Shown here one piece after another: positions 8,221 to 17,070 of a stretch of DNA of 64,000 nt. Below the pieces are notes generated by a model. That model was given only the letters and a program-made list of their open reading frames with translations. It was not told where the DNA came from and did not search any database. The translations under genes were made by a program, and so were the position numbers. Source of the stretch: Polaromonas vacuolata. GTDB lineage: Bacteria; Pseudomonadota; Gammaproteobacteria; Burkholderiales; Burkholderiaceae_C. The number at the start of each line of letters is the position of its first letter. Positions within the stretch are counted from its first letter, which is position 1. The stretch spans positions 3,653,501-3,717,500 of the forward strand of contig NZ_CP051461.1 in assembly GCF_012584515.1 (NCBI RefSeq). Reading direction: 5' to 3'.

Positions 8221-8982
8221 TCACGCGTCTAAATTTTGGGACAGCGGCGCCAGCACCGCACCGCTAACACCATGCCGCTCCAGCGCTTCCTGCACAAAAC
8301 CGTTTTTCTTCATCGCTTCAACATAGTCAAATAACGCCCGCGCTGCGTCATCGCTGTGGTTTTTGGCTAGACCCATGGCCTGCTCTATCACCATGAAGCG
8401 TCCCGGCAGCAAACGCAATCCGGGCAGACGTTTCGCATCAGCGAGCAGTTGTTGGCGCACGCCGGCGGCCACTTCCATTTGCTCGGCGACAAACAAATCG
8501 ACCACGGCCTGCGAGGTAGCGGCCCGCACTAAACTGGCTTGTTTAATTTCCCGCGTGAGAAACAAATCGTAGGCACTACCCTTACCAACGACGATGCGGG
8601 TGTCAGCCTGATCAACGTCTTCGTTTTTTTGCAAACCTGAGCTTGCAGCCACCATGTAACTGCCTTCGATCAGCACATAGGGCGCGGTAAACGTAATGCC
8701 TGCGCCGCGCAACGGGTCAATCGCAAAAAAGCCAATATCTGCTGCACCGCTGCGAACAGCGTCAACTGCCTTAGCTGCGCCGTCAAACACTTGCAACGCC
8801 AACTCCACACCCAGCAGACGCGCAAAGCCGCATGCTAAGTCTACCGACACACCGACGGGAACACCGGTCGCCGCATCGGTATTAGCGAGTATCGGGTTAC
8901 CTAGATTTATCGCTGCGCGCAGCACGCCGCTAGGCGCAATCTGCGCAGCTATCGCCGCTGATAAAGACAATGGGTTCGTCAT
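8221..8982 (-). CDS. Solute-binding protein family 3 domain protein, no signal peptide
   Basis: 253 residues with the periplasmic amino-acid-binding fold: VLRAAINLGNPI, the second-lobe entry (FFAIDPLRGAGITFTAPY) and VVGKGSAYDLFLTREI are typical of family 3 proteins. The N-terminus (MTNPLSLSAAIAAQIAPSG) lacks a recognisable signal peptide, and no permease or ATPase gene is adjacent. It may be a cytoplasmic sensor-like relative, or its export signal has been lost. Converges with hepT, leaving only 4 bp between stops. Confidence 0.8.
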   Translation of the reverse strand: MTNPLSLSAAIAAQIAPSGVLRAAINLGNPILANTDAATGVPVGVSVDLACGFARLLGVELALQVFDGAAKAVDAVRSGAADIGFFAIDPLRGAGITFTAPYVLIEGSYMVAASSGLQKNEDVDQADTRIVVGKGSAYDLFLTREIKQASLVRAATSQAVVDLFVAEQMEVAAGVRQQLLADAKRLPGLRLLPGRFMVIEQAMGLAKNHSDDAARALFDYVEAMKKNGFVQEALERHGVSGAVLAPLSQNLDA

Positions 8983-9098
8983 ACGGACAACATACGCCAG
9001 CTAGTTTGAGCAGTCGGTTCAAGCGCAACTGAACAGTTAGCTGCAGCCAACAAGCACAGCATTGCCCCGACATTAACTGGCGTATTCATACAAAGCGA

Positions 9099-10952
9099 CT
9101 ACTTAACCAATGCTGGCACTGGCGTTGGCGTTGTTGGTGCAGGCACTTTAGGCCGGCTAGCCGCAAAACTGCCATCGATGCGAATCACCCGGGCGCGTAC
9201 CGTATCCATCTCGTCTAGAGCGGTAGAGGCTCTGCGGGTTTGCGATTCCCAGTCTTCGGCAGTGCGGATAATCGTCGGTTTGATCAGCACCACCACTTCT
9301 TTTTTGCGCCCACTGTTGACCCGGTTGCCAAACAAGTTGGCGAGCAAGGTGTTGTCCCCCGAGCCGGGTAGACCTGAAGACTGACGACTGCTTTGTATCT
9401 GCATCAAGCCGCCGATGGCGACGATATTGCCGTCTATGATTTTCACCATGGTGTCGGTCTCGTTCACGCTGCTTGAAGCCAGCGGCAGGTTGTAGCTGCC
9501 GCCGTTACCCAGGTCAATCTGCCGATTCTTCTCGGTCACCGTAGTCACCGAAGGGTGAACGTGCAGCATGATGCTGTTGCCGGAATCGATTTGCGGCGTG
9601 ACATCAAGCGAGATGCCAGAGAAAAAAGGCGTCAGCGTCACCGCTGGCTGGCTGTTACCCACCGTGCCTGCAGCGCCAACAATAGGCGTAGAAGTACTGG
9701 AGACGTTGGTGACAAAAAAGTCCTCATTGCCCACCTTGAGCACGGCTTTTTGGTTGTTCAGCGTGGCGATGCGGGGGCTAGAGAGAATTTGCACATCACC
9801 CTGCGTTTCCAGAAAACCCAGCACGGCTTGGAAGCCGCCGCCTGCAAACGCCAAGCCAAATAAGCCGGCGCCGGCAGCCGGCAGCGAGAGCGGGCCGGCC
9901 AACGCACTGGGGCCGCCAGAAAAGCCCGGCAGACCGGGTTGCACACCGCTTACCAAGGCGTTGCGACTACTTGCACTGCTGGTGTTGCCGCTAATCGTGC
10001 CGGCGGCAAAGCTGTTGCTGCGGTTTCTCAGGATTGACCAGTCGATGCCGCCTTGAAAGCCATCGCGCAATTCGACCTCCACAATCTTGGCCTCCAGCAT
10101 GACTTGGCGCTGCACTGAGATCTGCGCGGCTTTGAGAAACTTCTCCACCTCGCGTAATTCGCTTGGCATGGCCCGCACCGCCATGATGCCGGCCTGCGGA
10201 CTGGTCACCACATTGCGGCCTTCACCAGGGCCTATCAGGCTGCGCGCGGCGTTGGCCAGCTCGCTCCACAAATCGGTTTTAGAAGCGGTGACTACGCGGC
10301 TACCTTCGCCCTGATTGCTGTTGGCACCAGAAGATGCAATCGATTGACCGCTCGCGCCTGAGCTGCCGACACCGTTATTCGGCGCTAGCGTGGTGCCGGA
10401 GGAGACGCGCAGCTCGCTGCTGCCGGTGCGCTGGGAGATCGGGTAGTTGACGGTGAAAATTCGCGTCTGCAGCGTGGGTGCATAAATCGTGATGCGTTGG
10501 CCATCTATCCTAAAGTCGTAGCCATAAACATCACGAATAGACTCCAAAGCCTCGACCAAGGTCACGTTGCGCAGCGCCACTGACAGCGTGCCGGCTACAT
10601 CCGGATGCAGCAGCATGCTGTAACGGGTATCAGACACCAGCGCGAGAAACACATCCCGCACTGGGGCGTTGTTCACCAATAAATCAATTTTGAGCTCGGG
10701 CGGCGGCACGCTGCGCCCTGAGGCGAGTGCTGCGGCCTCGGCGGAGGCTAATTCCGTTACTGGCGCTGGCGCCTCTGGCTTGATCTCGGCGCGAATCACT
10801 GCGCCTACATCTGGCGTTCTGAGTGGTCTGTTGACGCTGCAGGCTGACAGCAAACCCAGCAACGTGAGCGCACACACGCTGCTCAGCACAAAACGCTGGG
10901 GCAGTCTTGGCAAGACTGGGGACGGGGGGAGTATGGGTATTTGAGAAATCAC
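9099..10952 (-). CDS. mshL: MSHA pilus secretin MshL
   Basis: Outer-membrane secretin of the MSHA type IV pilus. The GTG at 10952-10950 is chosen because it overlaps the mshK stop (GTGA) and gives a lipoprotein signal (LTLLGLLSACSVNRPL). 617 residues. An STN-like domain (VALRNVTLVEALESIRDVYG) precedes N-domains (SELREVEKFLKAAQISVQRQ) and the secretin core (SVNETDTMVKIIDGNIVAIGG and KKEVVVLIKPTIIRTAEDW). A Ser/Asn-rich loop lies between. Last gene of the pilus operon seen here; mshM and mshN, its usual partners, are absent downstream. Confidence 0.92.
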   Translation of the reverse strand: MISQIPILPPSPVLPRLPQRFVLSSVCALTLLGLLSACSVNRPLRTPDVGAVIRAEIKPEAPAPVTELASAEAAALASGRSVPPPELKIDLLVNNAPVRDVFLALVSDTRYSMLLHPDVAGTLSVALRNVTLVEALESIRDVYGYDFRIDGQRITIYAPTLQTRIFTVNYPISQRTGSSELRVSSGTTLAPNNGVGSSGASGQSIASSGANSNQGEGSRVVTASKTDLWSELANAARSLIGPGEGRNVVTSPQAGIMAVRAMPSELREVEKFLKAAQISVQRQVMLEAKIVEVELRDGFQGGIDWSILRNRSNSFAAGTISGNTSSASSRNALVSGVQPGLPGFSGGPSALAGPLSLPAAGAGLFGLAFAGGGFQAVLGFLETQGDVQILSSPRIATLNNQKAVLKVGNEDFFVTNVSSTSTPIVGAAGTVGNSQPAVTLTPFFSGISLDVTPQIDSGNSIMLHVHPSVTTVTEKNRQIDLGNGGSYNLPLASSSVNETDTMVKIIDGNIVAIGGLMQIQSSRQSSGLPGSGDNTLLANLFGNRVNSGRKKEVVVLIKPTIIRTAEDWESQTRRASTALDEMDTVRARVIRIDGSFAASRPKVPAPTTPTPVPALVK

Positions 10953-11425
10953 GGTTGGGCCTTGTGACAAAAGTCGTCTGGTGTGTATGGCGTGCCTGCG
11001 ACACCTGCTGCGTCCGAGACGATGCGGGATGACTGGCCGAGTCGGCAAGCGCTGCGCGCTGGCACCGGTTCTGCGGTGCGCCTCTCAATACCGGGAAATA
11101 TTTGTTGCTTGTGGAGCACGCCGGCCTCACGCCACCAGACCTCAGTCTCGGTGATGTGCTCGATACGCGCCGCGCCAATTTGCTGGCCTTCTGCGTACAG
11201 ACGGTTGCCGAACACCAAATAGGTTTTACCTTGACGCACGACCAGACTAATTCCATTCGGCACGAGCTGTGGGTTAGCGCTGGCGCTACTCATCCCGCCA
11301 GACTGGGTAATAGGCGTAAGCAACTGCGGAGGCTGGGTCGGGTCGCGCAAACTTTGCGCCTGCGCTTGGCCAACGAGCAAAGTCAGCAACATCAGCAAAT
11401 GAAAAAACCTGCGCAGCGCCATCAT
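10949..11425 (-). CDS. mshK: MSHA biogenesis protein MshK
   Basis: 158 residues with a signal peptide (LLTLLVGQAQAQS) and the family hallmark right after it (LRDPTQPP). The middle holds the MshK/PilP-like strand region (NGISLVVRQGKTYLVFGNRL). Likely a periplasmic link between the inner-membrane platform and the secretin. Its ATG overlaps the mshJ stop and its stop overlaps the mshL GTG, so all three are translationally coupled. Confidence 0.85.
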   Translation of the reverse strand: MMALRRFFHLLMLLTLLVGQAQAQSLRDPTQPPQLLTPITQSGGMSSASANPQLVPNGISLVVRQGKTYLVFGNRLYAEGQQIGAARIEHITETEVWWREAGVLHKQQIFPGIERRTAEPVPARSACRLGQSSRIVSDAAGVAGTPYTPDDFCHKAQP

Positions 11426-12063
11426 GGTGCAACACCAAGAACAAACAGCTGCAAACTTAGCTCGGATATCTGAGCACTACTTTTAAGCGTTAGTTTGCCC
11501 CAGCGCAGATCGGGTAAAGCCGTCTCCAGCGCTTGCACATAAAGTGTGAGCTCTGAATAACTACCGGCAACTGACATTTCCACACCTTGCCGCGTCAGTG
11601 CACCTGAGTGGGCGGCAGAAGCGGCGCTTTTCGGCGCGATGTCGGCTGCCGGTATCACCGCTGACAGCCGCAGCAGCGTGAGCCCTTCGCGCCGGCGCAG
11701 CAATTCGGTCAGTGTCTGCGCCAAGGGTGTCGCTGCGGGTGGCCGCGTCTGATCAAGCTGCTGGCTCAAGCGTTTCAGGCTAAGGTTGTTAGCGGCCATC
11801 TCGGCCATATCCTTATTTGCAGCACTCGCTTTTAAAGCGACATCGAGCTCACTACGGGCCTTTTTGAGCTGCGCCGTTTGGAGCGCAAAGCGCTTGACCA
11901 GCAAGCCATTGGCCTGCTGTAGCGGCTCTATCCATGTCGCATAGCCCATTAGCGCACCACCCAAGAGCAGCGCAGCAAACAGCAGCACACGTAGCTTTAG
12001 CGGCCAAGCATTGATGCGTAGCTGTGCTACGCGAACGCTTGCAATCAGTCCCTCTAGTTTCAT
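11422..12063 (-). CDS. mshJ: MSHA biogenesis protein MshJ (PilO-like)
   Basis: 213 residues from the ATG at 12063, chosen because it overlaps the stop of the PilN-like gene (ATGA). One membrane helix (VLLFAALLLGGALMGYATW), then a coiled-coil region (residues about 55-110) and a ferredoxin-like PilO domain. It should pair with the PilN-like protein in the inner-membrane alignment complex. Present only in the operon-distal cassette; the upstream cassette has lost its copy. Confidence 0.85.
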   Translation of the reverse strand: MKLEGLIASVRVAQLRINAWPLKLRVLLFAALLLGGALMGYATWIEPLQQANGLLVKRFALQTAQLKKARSELDVALKASAANKDMAEMAANNLSLKRLSQQLDQTRPPAATPLAQTLTELLRRREGLTLLRLSAVIPAADIAPKSAASAAHSGALTRQGVEMSVAGSYSELTLYVQALETALPDLRWGKLTLKSSAQISELSLQLFVLGVAP

Positions 12064-12707
12064 AGCTGGCTCCCAGCGCTGAGCAATACCGGCGCACTTT
12101 TGAGCGTAAAAGTCCAAAGCGGTGGCGCACTGCTGGACGCTTTAAGGCTATCACTTTCTTTCGCCTTCTCGACCCGAATGGCCGCGAGGCTCTGGCCCTT
12201 TAACAAAGGACTGGCTGCCAGCGTCGTCTGCCACTTATCAATCGCTGACGGCGCTAGCGTGAAGCCGCCCAGCTCCAGCCGCCCAGCGTCAGCGCTGATA
12301 TCCGTAATCCAAACGTTGGCCGGAATACTGTTGGCGATTAAAGTGAGCCGCGCCGCATAGCCTTGACCTGGCACGATTTGGCCGCGCTGCAACTCCGCTA
12401 GCTGCTGGCCCTGCGCTTGCACTTGCGCGCGCTGCACCAACAGCTGCGCCGCCACACTAGTAGCCAGCGAGCCACTGCCAGGCGTGTTTTGCAGCAGGCT
12501 GGCCTTAGCACTCTCCAGTTCGCGAGCTTGCAAATCCAACTGAGCTTGAAGCTGCACACCAGATTGCTCTAACGTTCGCATCCACGAATACGTGGGCCAG
12601 GCCCCCAGCAATCCACAGCCAAGCAGAGTCAAGAGCAAGACGCGCAGCGAAAAGTAAAGTTTTTGCCGACGCAGCGAATTGGAATAAAGATTGATTTGGT
12701 AAATCAT
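12060..12707 (-). CDS. PilN-like MSHA biogenesis protein (MshI2-type)
   Basis: 215 residues. The N-terminus MIYQINLYSNSLRRQK is the conserved cytoplasmic peptide by which PilN proteins bind PilM, followed by one membrane helix and a coiled coil, then a PilN ferredoxin-like domain (SIPANVWITDISADAGRLEL). Starts 6 bp after mshI, whose product is PilM-like, so the two probably form the cytoplasmic/inner-membrane part of the pilus machine. No counterpart is found after the other mshI copy. Confidence 0.85.
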   Translation of the reverse strand: MIYQINLYSNSLRRQKLYFSLRVLLLTLLGCGLLGAWPTYSWMRTLEQSGVQLQAQLDLQARELESAKASLLQNTPGSGSLATSVAAQLLVQRAQVQAQGQQLAELQRGQIVPGQGYAARLTLIANSIPANVWITDISADAGRLELGGFTLAPSAIDKWQTTLAASPLLKGQSLAAIRVEKAKESDSLKASSSAPPLWTFTLKSAPVLLSAGSQL

Positions 12708-12713
12708 GACGCG

Positions 12714-13904
12714 TCAAACAAGCGGACTTGGCTGGCGCAGCAAAGCGCCCAGCAGTGGCAAGCAAAGAGCCAACTCATTGGCCTGAGGACCTAGACCAGG
12801 CGTAAAACCACTCAAAAGGCTAGTCGCATCTAACGGCAGTACGCTGCGCTCAAGTCGGCCGGTCAACCAAGTTGCACAAGACTGACTGTATTGACCCGCA
12901 AATACCTGCAAACTGCTCAAACGTCGACCCGAACGTGAACGCTCCCAAAGGTCTAGCGAGCGCTGTAACTGCAGCACCAGCTCCCGACCATCCGGCGCCT
13001 GAGGGTTAAACAAACCCGCACTGACCAGAGTCAACGCATGCTGCTGGCCACGGTAGTCTTGCGCACCGACCGACTCTGCGGTCTGCACTATTTGCCCCTC
13101 AACAAAAGACATCTTAGATTGACCGTCCACATGCCATTGGTCGGCGAGAAAACCTTTGGGCAACTCCAAGCGTCGACTGTAAAGCAGTACTTGACTCGCA
13201 CTAATCGTCAGCACCGCCGCTTGGCCGGCGATGAGTAGCAAGCTAGCGCGGGCTTGATCACCTTGTTCGCTTGGCTCATCGCGTTCAGCCAGCGCTGACT
13301 GTAGGTCGCGCTGAGCCGTTTCTTGAATATCGATCACAGAGACGGTCCACTGCATAGCGTCAGCCAGCACCAAGAGATCGCGCAGCACCGGATTGGAAGC
13401 AGCGATCACAAAAAGACGGGCTTGATCTGATTCGGATCCGTCACCAATAGGTCCGACCGGCATCACGTCTAACGTGATGTCTTGCTGCTGCGTCAAGTCT
13501 TGAGTCACACCGGGCGCCAGCGGTTGCAGCATGCCCTGCAGTTGGTAGCGCACAGCCTGACGCAGCTCGCTAGGAGCTACCGCAGGCCGGTCTATCTCCA
13601 ACATCTGGTATTGACCGGGGCGCAACATAATCTGCACCGCCAGACCTCTGAGATTTAAGTCCTGCAAACGTTTCACAAAGTCTTGCAGCGAGTCCATCCC
13701 TTGATTCTCTACGCCGCAGTCAAGCAACACCTTGGCACCAGAGGCATCGAACTCCAGTCGCAAATAGGCTAGTGTGCCTTCAAACCAAGACAGCACCAAA
13801 TGCTGGCCACCAGCCTTGCGCTGCCAAGGCCAGCGAAATGAACGGCCAGCGCTGCTTGAAAAGATGCTCAAAAGTTCTCCCGTTTGTAAATCACCGGACT
13901 GCAA
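12714..13904 (-). CDS. mshI: MSHA biogenesis protein MshI, distal copy
   Basis: 396 residues, PilM/MshI type, predicted cytoplasmic actin-like-fold scaffold of the pilus platform. Recognisable features include HLVLSWFEGTLAYLRLEFD near the start and the region QIMLRPGQYQMLEIDRPAV, shared with other MshI proteins. The start overlaps the end of mshQ by 37 nt. A second copy at 20556-21740 is nearly identical over the N-terminal third and diverges afterwards, part of the tandem duplication. This copy keeps its downstream partners. Confidence 0.85.
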   Translation of the reverse strand: MQSGDLQTGELLSIFSSSAGRSFRWPWQRKAGGQHLVLSWFEGTLAYLRLEFDASGAKVLLDCGVENQGMDSLQDFVKRLQDLNLRGLAVQIMLRPGQYQMLEIDRPAVAPSELRQAVRYQLQGMLQPLAPGVTQDLTQQQDITLDVMPVGPIGDGSESDQARLFVIAASNPVLRDLLVLADAMQWTVSVIDIQETAQRDLQSALAERDEPSEQGDQARASLLLIAGQAAVLTISASQVLLYSRRLELPKGFLADQWHVDGQSKMSFVEGQIVQTAESVGAQDYRGQQHALTLVSAGLFNPQAPDGRELVLQLQRSLDLWERSRSGRRLSSLQVFAGQYSQSCATWLTGRLERSVLPLDATSLLSGFTPGLGPQANELALCLPLLGALLRQPSPLV

Positions 13905-16678
13905 CTGCCAAAATTCGCATTAGCTGCCGGATTGCTTAGGTTACTCGATTGCCAAGCAAACTGTAGCCAAATCGGTACAGAAGCTGTCACAGAAACCACA
14001 CCAGAGTTACCCGCGCCCGGAGATTTGAGCCAGAGATTGAAATTACCCGCAAAGCCGGCAACACCTTGGCTGTCCGTGCCGTTTAAGCCGCCTTGCAAAA
14101 AGCTGCGTCCCGCCACTGCAACCGGTTGCGCACAGCCTCTGCCGCTGAGGTTGGCGCTTTCCAATACGCAGGTCTTGGCGCTGATATCAGGCGTGCTAAC
14201 TGGTGCAATTGAGAGCGTCACACGTGTGCCGATATCGTCCGCGTTTAAGCGCCAGAACTGACCATCCCAGTACTCGGCGCGCAGTGACAGGGGTAAATCC
14301 TGCAGCTCAGAGATGCAACTAGACTTCAAGCGCACCCGACCATGGCGAATAATGCTGCTGCCAATTAACACCCGGTCGTTGACTGCACTGGTGCCGACTT
14401 GACTGGCTAGGCTTTTATCCCCCGTCAACGCCCCAACCTGATCTAAATCCAAAGGGTTTATGCCAATCCGAAAAGCTTCATAAGGCACAGCTGGCGCAGC
14501 TGTGCGGTTTAGCCTAAACGCTGCATTCATACGCCCGACGCCTGCCGTCCATTGAGCCTCAGAGGACAGCAACTGCAGCTGACCCGCCGCAATGCCATTA
14601 GCAAACGCAGTGGCACTCGTTGGCGTGGCTCCATCCGTTAGGTTCACCGCAGCAAAGCCAAAGCTGCCCGCTGCAGTGGGGTCAAAACGGGCAAATGCAC
14701 CGTCGTAGTTACGGGTAATCGATGACGGCGCAAAGCCGTTGCTGGCACTGAGGGTAAAGCTGCGGATGGAAAAGTCCTCACCCGCGTAAGTAAAGCGCGA
14801 CTCGCTCGGGCCGGCCACATCGGTACAAGCCGCGCCGCTGCAGCGGTTGGCAAAACGGCCGGCGCTGACGGCGAAATGGTCGGGTATGAAGCGGCCAAAA
14901 AATGGACTCTCTAAGCTGCCAATAATGCAGCCAATCCGGCCACTCGTATCTATCACGTTTTCGATAGAGCCCGCCACGCAGCGACCTGCCGCTTGGTCTG
15001 TCGCGGCGAACGAGCTGTCCACCACTGCCCCCTTATTCAATCTGAAATAGCCGACCTCGCCGTAGCGAAAATTCGTACCGATGGCCGCACCAGTACTCGC
15101 CGAGGCGGTGCCAAAACTGCCCGCGAACGCGCCGACCTGCAGCGCGCCAGCATGGGCTTGCAACTTGCTAGTGTCTAACATTGGTGTGCCGTTGTAACCT
15201 AAGGCACTGCTGTTGGCGGTCAAACCAAACAATGCACCGGCCTTAATCACAGGCGCAGCACTGGCGCTGCTGCCGCTGGCGTCAGCATTGGCATCCGGCG
15301 AGGTGACGGTAAAACCGCTTGGCCGCACCGCAAAACTCTCGGACGAGCAGGACACCAGTGCGGGGCTCACAGTGGTGTCCCGGATTCGGCAACGCAAGCT
15401 GGCATAGGCTGATGTCACCCCCAAAGCAGGCGAGACTTTGCGCCCCTGATCGGTATCGTTAAAGACCAAAGACTGGGGTGACCCGACGGCGGCACGCGAC
15501 TCACAAGCCGTGCTGCCAGTGCCGTCCACTAGTTCTAAGCTTAGCGTTTTGGCCGAACTACCGTTGGTTACATAGTTACTTAAAAGACTACCGTCAGTTT
15601 GCAAAGCGACCACATCAAAGGCGAATGTCTGACCCGCCAGCCGGGTGTAAAGTGGACGGCGTGCTGCACTGTCCCAGGTCTGGTTAGCGTTACGTTCAAG
15701 ACAATCAAAGGAAGCCGCACCAGCGACATAGGGTTTGCCACAAAAAGTGACGCCAGCGCCCACCGTGAGCACACCACTCTGGCTGGAAAGACCAGTTCCA
15801 ATACTAGAACTCGCGCCCACAGTGACCGCACCACTCCCGCTGGTGACTGCGCCGCTGATATTGTTGCTCGCACCCAGAGTGACGACGCCGCCATTGCTAC
15901 TGACATTGCCATTGCCATTGCCATTGACAATACTGTCAGCACCCGTGGTCACTGCGCTGCTGTCAGTTGATATGTTGCCATTAATCACCACAGACGTACC
16001 CGCGGTAATGACGCCGGAGACACTGGTGAGATTGCCTGCGACCTGGCCACTCGCGCCTAGGGTGATCGCACCACTGCCGGTTGAAACGTTACCGGACACA
16101 ACGCTGGAAGCGCCTATGGTGAGCCCGCCCGAATTGGTAGAGAGAGAGCCAGACTTGCTGGAAGCGCCCAAAGTGAGCCCGCCCGAATCCGTAGTAATGG
16201 CTCCGCTCACATTACTAGACTCACCCAATGTAATGGCACCGTCGCCAGAACTGATACTGCCGCTTACCTTGCTTTGAGCACCTACCGTGATGGCAGCTGA
16301 GCCCACTATAGTGGCATTGGCAACCGCACTCGCGCCCAGCGAAACTGCGGCACCGACCGAAATAGTCAGGTTGGCAACCGGGTTCACACTGTTGATAAGA
16401 CTGCTGGCACCGGCGTCAAAAGCACCGTTTATCGTTAACGTGACCGGGCTATTAGTAGGAGCGAAGGTGACGGTGTCACTGGCGGCCAGCGTCAGGCTAG
16501 AGCAAACATAGTTGTTAGGGCTGCTGATGCTGCAACCGGCCGGTAAACGGGTCGCATCAGCCGAGAAATAGTTGTCCAAAGCCTGCACCGGCATGCCCAC
16601 CAGCAGCAAAGACAGGCACAGCAGCAAAGCCACCAAGCGGGTTGGCTTACGCACGACGACAGAAGGGTAGCGACTCAT
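13868..16678 (-). CDS. mshQ: MshQ-like surface protein with repeat domain, distal copy
   Basis: 936 residues, secreted. Signal peptide (ALLLCLSLLLVGMPVQA), then a repeat region at residues about 80-325 built of roughly 20-residue units of the pattern SGAITLGASSxVxGxVS, which predicts a stacked beta-helix. After a Cys-containing linker comes the large C-terminal region typical of MshQ (DUF6701-type), with Cys pairs such as RFANRCSGAACTDVAG and VRLKSSCISELQDLPLS. Probably a pilus-associated tip or surface component. The other copy (21704-24463) is 17 residues shorter, with a different repeat region but long near-identical C-terminal blocks. Confidence 0.88.
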   Translation of the reverse strand: MSRYPSVVVRKPTRLVALLLCLSLLLVGMPVQALDNYFSADATRLPAGCSISSPNNYVCSSLTLAASDTVTFAPTNSPVTLTINGAFDAGASSLINSVNPVANLTISVGAAVSLGASAVANATIVGSAAITVGAQSKVSGSISSGDGAITLGESSNVSGAITTDSGGLTLGASSKSGSLSTNSGGLTIGASSVVSGNVSTGSGAITLGASGQVAGNLTSVSGVITAGTSVVINGNISTDSSAVTTGADSIVNGNGNGNVSSNGGVVTLGASNNISGAVTSGSGAVTVGASSSIGTGLSSQSGVLTVGAGVTFCGKPYVAGAASFDCLERNANQTWDSAARRPLYTRLAGQTFAFDVVALQTDGSLLSNYVTNGSSAKTLSLELVDGTGSTACESRAAVGSPQSLVFNDTDQGRKVSPALGVTSAYASLRCRIRDTTVSPALVSCSSESFAVRPSGFTVTSPDANADASGSSASAAPVIKAGALFGLTANSSALGYNGTPMLDTSKLQAHAGALQVGAFAGSFGTASASTGAAIGTNFRYGEVGYFRLNKGAVVDSSFAATDQAAGRCVAGSIENVIDTSGRIGCIIGSLESPFFGRFIPDHFAVSAGRFANRCSGAACTDVAGPSESRFTYAGEDFSIRSFTLSASNGFAPSSITRNYDGAFARFDPTAAGSFGFAAVNLTDGATPTSATAFANGIAAGQLQLLSSEAQWTAGVGRMNAAFRLNRTAAPAVPYEAFRIGINPLDLDQVGALTGDKSLASQVGTSAVNDRVLIGSSIIRHGRVRLKSSCISELQDLPLSLRAEYWDGQFWRLNADDIGTRVTLSIAPVSTPDISAKTCVLESANLSGRGCAQPVAVAGRSFLQGGLNGTDSQGVAGFAGNFNLWLKSPGAGNSGVVSVTASVPIWLQFAWQSSNLSNPAANANFGSCSPVIYKRENF

Positions 16679-17070
16679 TTTTCCACCGTCGCCGTTAGGC
16701 TACGCTCAATAAAACCCAATGTACTGGGCGCGAGTTGATTCTGGGCCGTCACATCGATATGAAAAATCCGTGTCGTCACGCCCGCCTCGTCATAGGCCTG
16801 CGGAACGCAAGCAATAGCGATAGAAAAACTCTCCAGCGTCGTGGGCGGCGAGGCACAAGCGCCAGTTTTAAACACGCTGGCAATCGCCCAGTCCATTGCG
16901 CCCTGAGCCGCCCACTCGCCGCGCGTGCCTTGCAAGTCTTGTGCGCCGTTGATCTGCTGCGCGCTGGAGAACTGCAGCATATAGCCGCCCATCGCGCCGA
17001 CCACGACGAGAAAAAAAACCGCAGCAAAGATAGCGAAACCACGCTGCTTTTTAGCCGGCATTAGCCTCAT
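16675..17070 (-). CDS. mshP: MSHA minor pilin-like protein MshP, distal copy
   Basis: 131 residues with a pilin-like N-terminus (KKQRGFAIFAAVFFLVVVGA) whose cleavage site is followed by F but lacks the usual E5, as is common for PilX/MshP-type minor pilins. The rest is a short globular domain with two Cys. ATGA-type overlaps join it to mshO upstream and mshQ downstream. Translation identical to the copy at 24460-24855. Confidence 0.85.
   Translation of the reverse strand: MRLMPAKKQRGFAIFAAVFFLVVVGAMGGYMLQFSSAQQINGAQDLQGTRGEWAAQGAMDWAIASVFKTGACASPPTTLESFSIAIACVPQAYDEAGVTTRIFHIDVTAQNQLAPSTLGFIERSLTATVEK

Noticed and set aside
14640..16500. Regular DNA repeats of about 60 bp and long antisense open frames inside mshQ
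   Set aside because: The periodicity encodes protein repeats in an intact mshQ frame with signal peptide and C-terminal domain. Spacer and repeat structure of a CRISPR array is absent, and the antisense frames are by-products of repeat composition.
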